Of a stretch of DNA of 64,000 nucleotides, positions 60,967-64,000 are shown piece by piece (position 1 is the stretch's first letter; every line of letters starts with the position of its first letter). The stretch covers positions 2,852,001 to 2,916,000 of the forward strand of contig BSYQ01000009.1 of NCBI GenBank assembly GCA_030272585.1, given 5' to 3'. This DNA is from Bryopsis sp. KO-2023. Lineage: Eukaryota > Chlorophyta > Ulvophyceae > Bryopsidales > Bryopsidaceae. The notes below the pieces were generated by a model. That model saw only the letters and a program-made list of their open reading frames with translations, was not told the origin of the DNA and did not search any database. The position numbers were made by a program, and so were the translations under genes.

Positions 60967-62609
60967 TGGGGTGGAAAAAGTTGCTGTCATCCCCACGGTG
61001 ACTCACCACCCCCAATACATCGGAGGGTCTGATCGAAAAAAAAAGAAAAAAAAAGGAAAGGAAAGAAAGAGGCCAACACCGGCCTTTGTTTTGGCCTTCT
61101 TTCTCAGAGATCTGACATGTTTCGACTTTTTTGTTTTTATGTTGAGGGAGAATTGATTCGATTTGATTGCTAGGTTGTTTTTAGATGTGGAGTTGGGGGG
61201 TTGCGGTGTTTCGTTTCGTTTTTTTGTCCTCTCAAATCTGCTCACGTACATTTCATTATACTTGCAAAGGATTGCTTGTTGTTGTCAAAAAAAGAAAAAA
61301 CTGGGTTATTTGTGTGTCGATTTTTGTTTCGAATTCGGAATCTCCAGCCAACCAACACCACAACCATCACTGTTATCGAACACATTTATCCGAGAAAGAA
61401 AGGGTGGTCATTCGGCGGGGGAAAACAACTTGTTATTTTGCTTCGCAAGCTTGTTGCATCCGGCTAGCCGGCTTTCAGCGGACAACCTGCGTTTTTCCAA
61501 GAACGATTATCCTTTGGTTGAGCTTTCGACCCTATAAATAAACTCCACCTTCTGATTCAATCACAGTTGTGATTCCGAAAGCAAACATCAATTGCTTCTT
61601 TCTCTGTCCGAAACCCCACCTTGTTTTTCTCCCTGTCCAGCCAAATAGCGGTGCACCCCAAATTTCTGAGAGTTTCATTCATGATTTCTTTTCAGTTTCG
61701 TCAACCTTTTTTTTTTATCCCCCCTTCGCCAACATTTGTTTTAAACGATACATAAATCCCTCGATTTGGTTTCGACCTGGTAGAACGTCCAAGGTTGCAA
61801 AGCAGCCCAAATCCACGAGCCGCCAATTTAATCCAATTCCGTGCCTCGCGCGACCTTTCACGCCAATCCAACTGAACTCTCTGGAGCACACTGCCAATCA
61901 GGCGAGCTCTCGAGCTCTGAGAGCGTTCCTCTCTCAGAGGGAGCACCACATGTGGGAGGTATACACTGTAGACGCACTTGAGGGATGGTAACAGAAAGTT
62001 GATTACAATGAGAGTCTCACGGTCTTTTGTATTGGCCCAGTTATTGTTCAATGTCTAACAACGAAGTCAACCAACTCAGCTTCGGTCACCACAGCACGCA
62101 CTTCCTTCATCTAAAATGGACTCAACTTGTAGATCGGAGGTTGTGCGGGTTTGGAATTCGGCTGCTCAGTGACTTCGAAAGCGTGCATGCGAGGAGGAAA
62201 CAAAAACCGCGTCACGAAATTGGTGGTTTTTAAATTCAGTATTATTTCATTATTTTCAACAAATAATTGATTTTTTAATCTTCCGGGGAGTTTGCCTGGG
62301 CCACTTGAAATATGCAAACATGACTCCTTTTTTTTTGTTGTGTGAATAATCCACCACCATGAGAAATTAACTTTGGAGCGTTCCGTTGCGATATTTCTGA
62401 AGGAGCTGAAATTAACTTTGGAGCGTTTCTTGTTGAGAGGAACGCACTGATTACCAATAGGAATATCTCTTTGCAAGCAATTATTCTGGTTTCCTAAAAT
62501 ACACTTGAATACTTCCAATACTGACTGCTGCTGGGGCTCTGTATCCCACACACACCCAAATGAACTAAAATTGTAAGAAAACGCCATATCATATTCGAAT
62601 ATGATCCTA
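60967..62609. other. Intergenic, COX17 to repeat copy B
   Basis: No supported gene. Several frames of 65-140 codons are open (for example 61569-61991 on plus and 62111-62683 on minus) but have no recognised motif. Within 62.35-62.43 kb an ATTAACTTTGGAGCGTT unit occurs twice. Confidence 0.35.
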
Positions 62610-62957
62610 TCATCACAGGCCATAATTTGTTCTTGATTTGAACATGCCCGACAGACAGATAGACAGACAGGCACCACCGCCACTTAAGCATTCAGGACCA
62701 CTATTGCCATCACTTTTCAAATCAACCCAAAAAACAAAAACAGCATCTAGCATCAGAACATCTGGGCCTGAACCAACATTTTATTCTTTGGTGGGGGATG
62801 GGGCCAAAAAAAAAGCTTGATAGACTTTTGAATGGGGTGAGATGCTGGGAAGATTTCTGTTCATTTCAGTTGTATTTATACTTAAGTATAAGGGTTGGCT
62901 GGTGGAAGTTGGAGGTGCTGTTGAAAAGTTAAAAAACTTGGGCTGGCTGTTGTTTCT

Positions 62958-62981
62958 AGGTGGTGTTCTTCAACACCACCT
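62958..62981 (-). repeat. Conserved hairpin in copy B
   Basis: Same perfect 10-bp stem as in copy A, with the loop reading GAAG on the sense strand. Confidence 0.85.
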
Positions 62982-63151
62982 GGATTTTTGGAAAAACCGA
63001 TAACAATATAACAATATTGAAGGGATTAACATTGGCTGTTTGGGAAAGCTCTTGATGAAACAAAAGTGCACAAGATGAAACAGTCTAAAGTATTAAAATT
63101 TTGAATTCAGACAAATACCCATCCCCCACTACTGCCCCCTGCCCACTCTGC

Positions 63152-63865
63152 CTACCTAAGGCATCTCCTTCCACTTTCCTGTGTAAGGTTTGGAAAAAAG
63201 GAGGTCTTCTTTCTTTTTTTCTGGTCCCCTCCCTCCTGGTTTCTATTTCGTTTTGTTTTCCTGGCATTGCTATCTATTTCGTAAAGAACTCTTCTCTCCA
63301 CTCGATTCCGGCTGCACCCGCACTCGCAAAGCGCCCCTTCTGAACAAGGTTCCACGTACAGTTTCAACAACGCAGGCTTTTTTGTAGCGCCGTCGCGTTT
63401 GCTTTTTTCCCCTTCGCTCGATCCAACGAATCCCAACGACGACACAGGCTTTTTTGTAGCGCCGTTGCGTTTGCTTTCCTCCTCTTTTCTCGACCCAACC
63501 AAACCCGACGACACATTCGTAAGCTTTGCCGTCGAGAAAGTGGGATCCTCTTCGTCAATCTTCGCCTTCATACTTTTGCCGTCGTTTTCTTGTTGTTTCC
63601 TTTGCTTCAGCTCGTCGAGTTCTCTCATATCGAAAAGGGAGCGGATCTTGTCGACAGCGCGGGTTTTGTTTCCATCGGGTTGCACTCCAGCCAACGGCAA
63701 CCTTTCCTTCCTTCGGGGTTTTGTTTCCGCCAGGCCTCCAACAGAAGTGCCGACGACTCCATCATCGATGCCAGAAAAGTCGAACATCGGACGGATTCTC
63801 TCTTTCGCCCTTCGGGATCGCTCTTCGTCGAAAACTTCAAGTTTTTTGGGGAGAAACGAGGGTCG
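63152..63865 (-). CDS. Repeat-family protein, copy B, unknown function
   Basis: The exon starts after a TTTTTTTTACAG acceptor at 63866 and stays open to a TAG at 63152. It opens with RPSFLPKKLEVFDEERSRRA and MFDFSGIDDGVVGTSVGG, absent from copy A. It then repeats the shared part: SLFDMRELDELKQRK, two VSS..VGS..EESKRNGATKKP modules, the Cys cluster CSEGALCECGCSRNRVERRV and a basic tail. About a dozen residues differ from copy A over 160. No known domain. The basic tail and Cys cluster might suggest nucleic-acid binding, which is only a guess. A first exon upstream of 63937 is likely but not found. Confidence 0.55.
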   Translation of the reverse strand, partial: RPSFLPKKLEVFDEERSRRAKERIRPMFDFSGIDDGVVGTSVGGLAETKPRRKERLPLAGVQPDGNKTRAVDKIRSLFDMRELDELKQRKQQENDGKSMKAKIDEEDPTFSTAKLTNVSSGLVGSRKEEESKRNGATKKPVSSLGFVGSSEGEKSKRDGATKKPALLKLYVEPCSEGALCECGCSRNRVERRVLYEIDSNARKTKRNRNQEGGDQKKRKKTSFFPNLTQESGRRCLR

Positions 63866-64000
63866 CTGTAAAAAAAATACACGCGCACGTGAAACAACAC
63901 CAAGATGATTGTGAACATCTGTTGGCGTCCCCCGCACAGAAACGCACGTGACACCAGACCTGGGCGCCGACCCGTTGGACAGGACCGGACAGGACCGGCA

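Larger units (their letters stand above)
62610..63960 (-). repeat. Repeat-family copy B
   Basis: Inverted relative of 40532-41672, about 21 kb away and on the other strand. Longer than copy A by about 190 bp within the coding exon. Homology ends near CAGGCCATAAT on the left. The right end is next to the window end, where GTCCGGTCCT-type short repeats appear. Confidence 0.85.

Overview
The window is nuclear DNA from an intron-rich, plastid-bearing, flagellated single-celled eukaryote, most likely an alga. The evidence is a CFAP57 motile-cilium gene, nuclear genes for plastid translation factor EF-G and the plastid ferredoxin-thioredoxin reductase variable chain, a COX17 copper chaperone, and GT-AG introns in every gene I could assemble. 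The plastid-type proteins have basic leaders without an obvious signal peptide, which fits a primary plastid. With a flagellum this points to a green or glaucophyte-like flagellate. The COX17 and methyltransferase sequences look plant-like, so a green flagellate is my best guess, but the lineage is inferred and not shown.

Layout. 1-5.3 kb: CFAP57 (-). 7.4-8.7 kb: a small protein kinase (-), divergent from an MFSD5/MOT2-type transporter (+, 9.1-12.2 kb). 13.5-15.8 kb: a DUF1995 protein ending in a J-domain (+). 17.7-20.6 kb: a second small kinase (-). 21.5-22.4 kb: ferredoxin-thioredoxin reductase variable chain (-). 23.1-25.1 kb: an F-box-like protein (-), divergent from a MaoC-like hot-dog protein (+, 25.4-28.1 kb). 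29.1-31.4 kb: an eEF1A-lysine-methyltransferase-like gene (+). 31.4-35.4 kb: mostly unrecognised. 35.4-40.0 kb: a CACTA-like DNA transposon with GC-rich subterminal arrays and an internal piece of a proline iminopeptidase gene. 40.5-41.7 kb: a repeat-family gene copy (+), with a sister copy at 62.6-64.0 kb (-). 42.3-44.2 kb: a secreted CAP-domain protein (-), divergent from plastid EF-G (+, 44.9-48.8 kb). 49.9-59.3 kb: a complete 19-exon telomerase reverse transcriptase gene (+). 60.2-61.0 kb: COX17 (+).

I assembled exons by eye, requiring GT-AG borders and matching phase at each junction. TERT (1143 residues), EF-G (770), MOT2 (451), the methyltransferase (234), the MaoC protein (376), CAP (221), F-box (328), both kinases (348 and 346), DUF1995-J (406) and COX17 close without internal stops. 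The genes are ordinary housekeeping and accessory nuclear genes on both strands. They do not form an operon or a single system.

The most notable items are the CACTA-like element (40-bp perfect terminal inverted repeats, TTC target duplication, captured host exons), the DUF1995-J-domain fusion, the complete TERT gene, the inverted pair of repeat-family genes sharing a hairpin, and the sharp T-run/G-run composite tracts scattered through introns.
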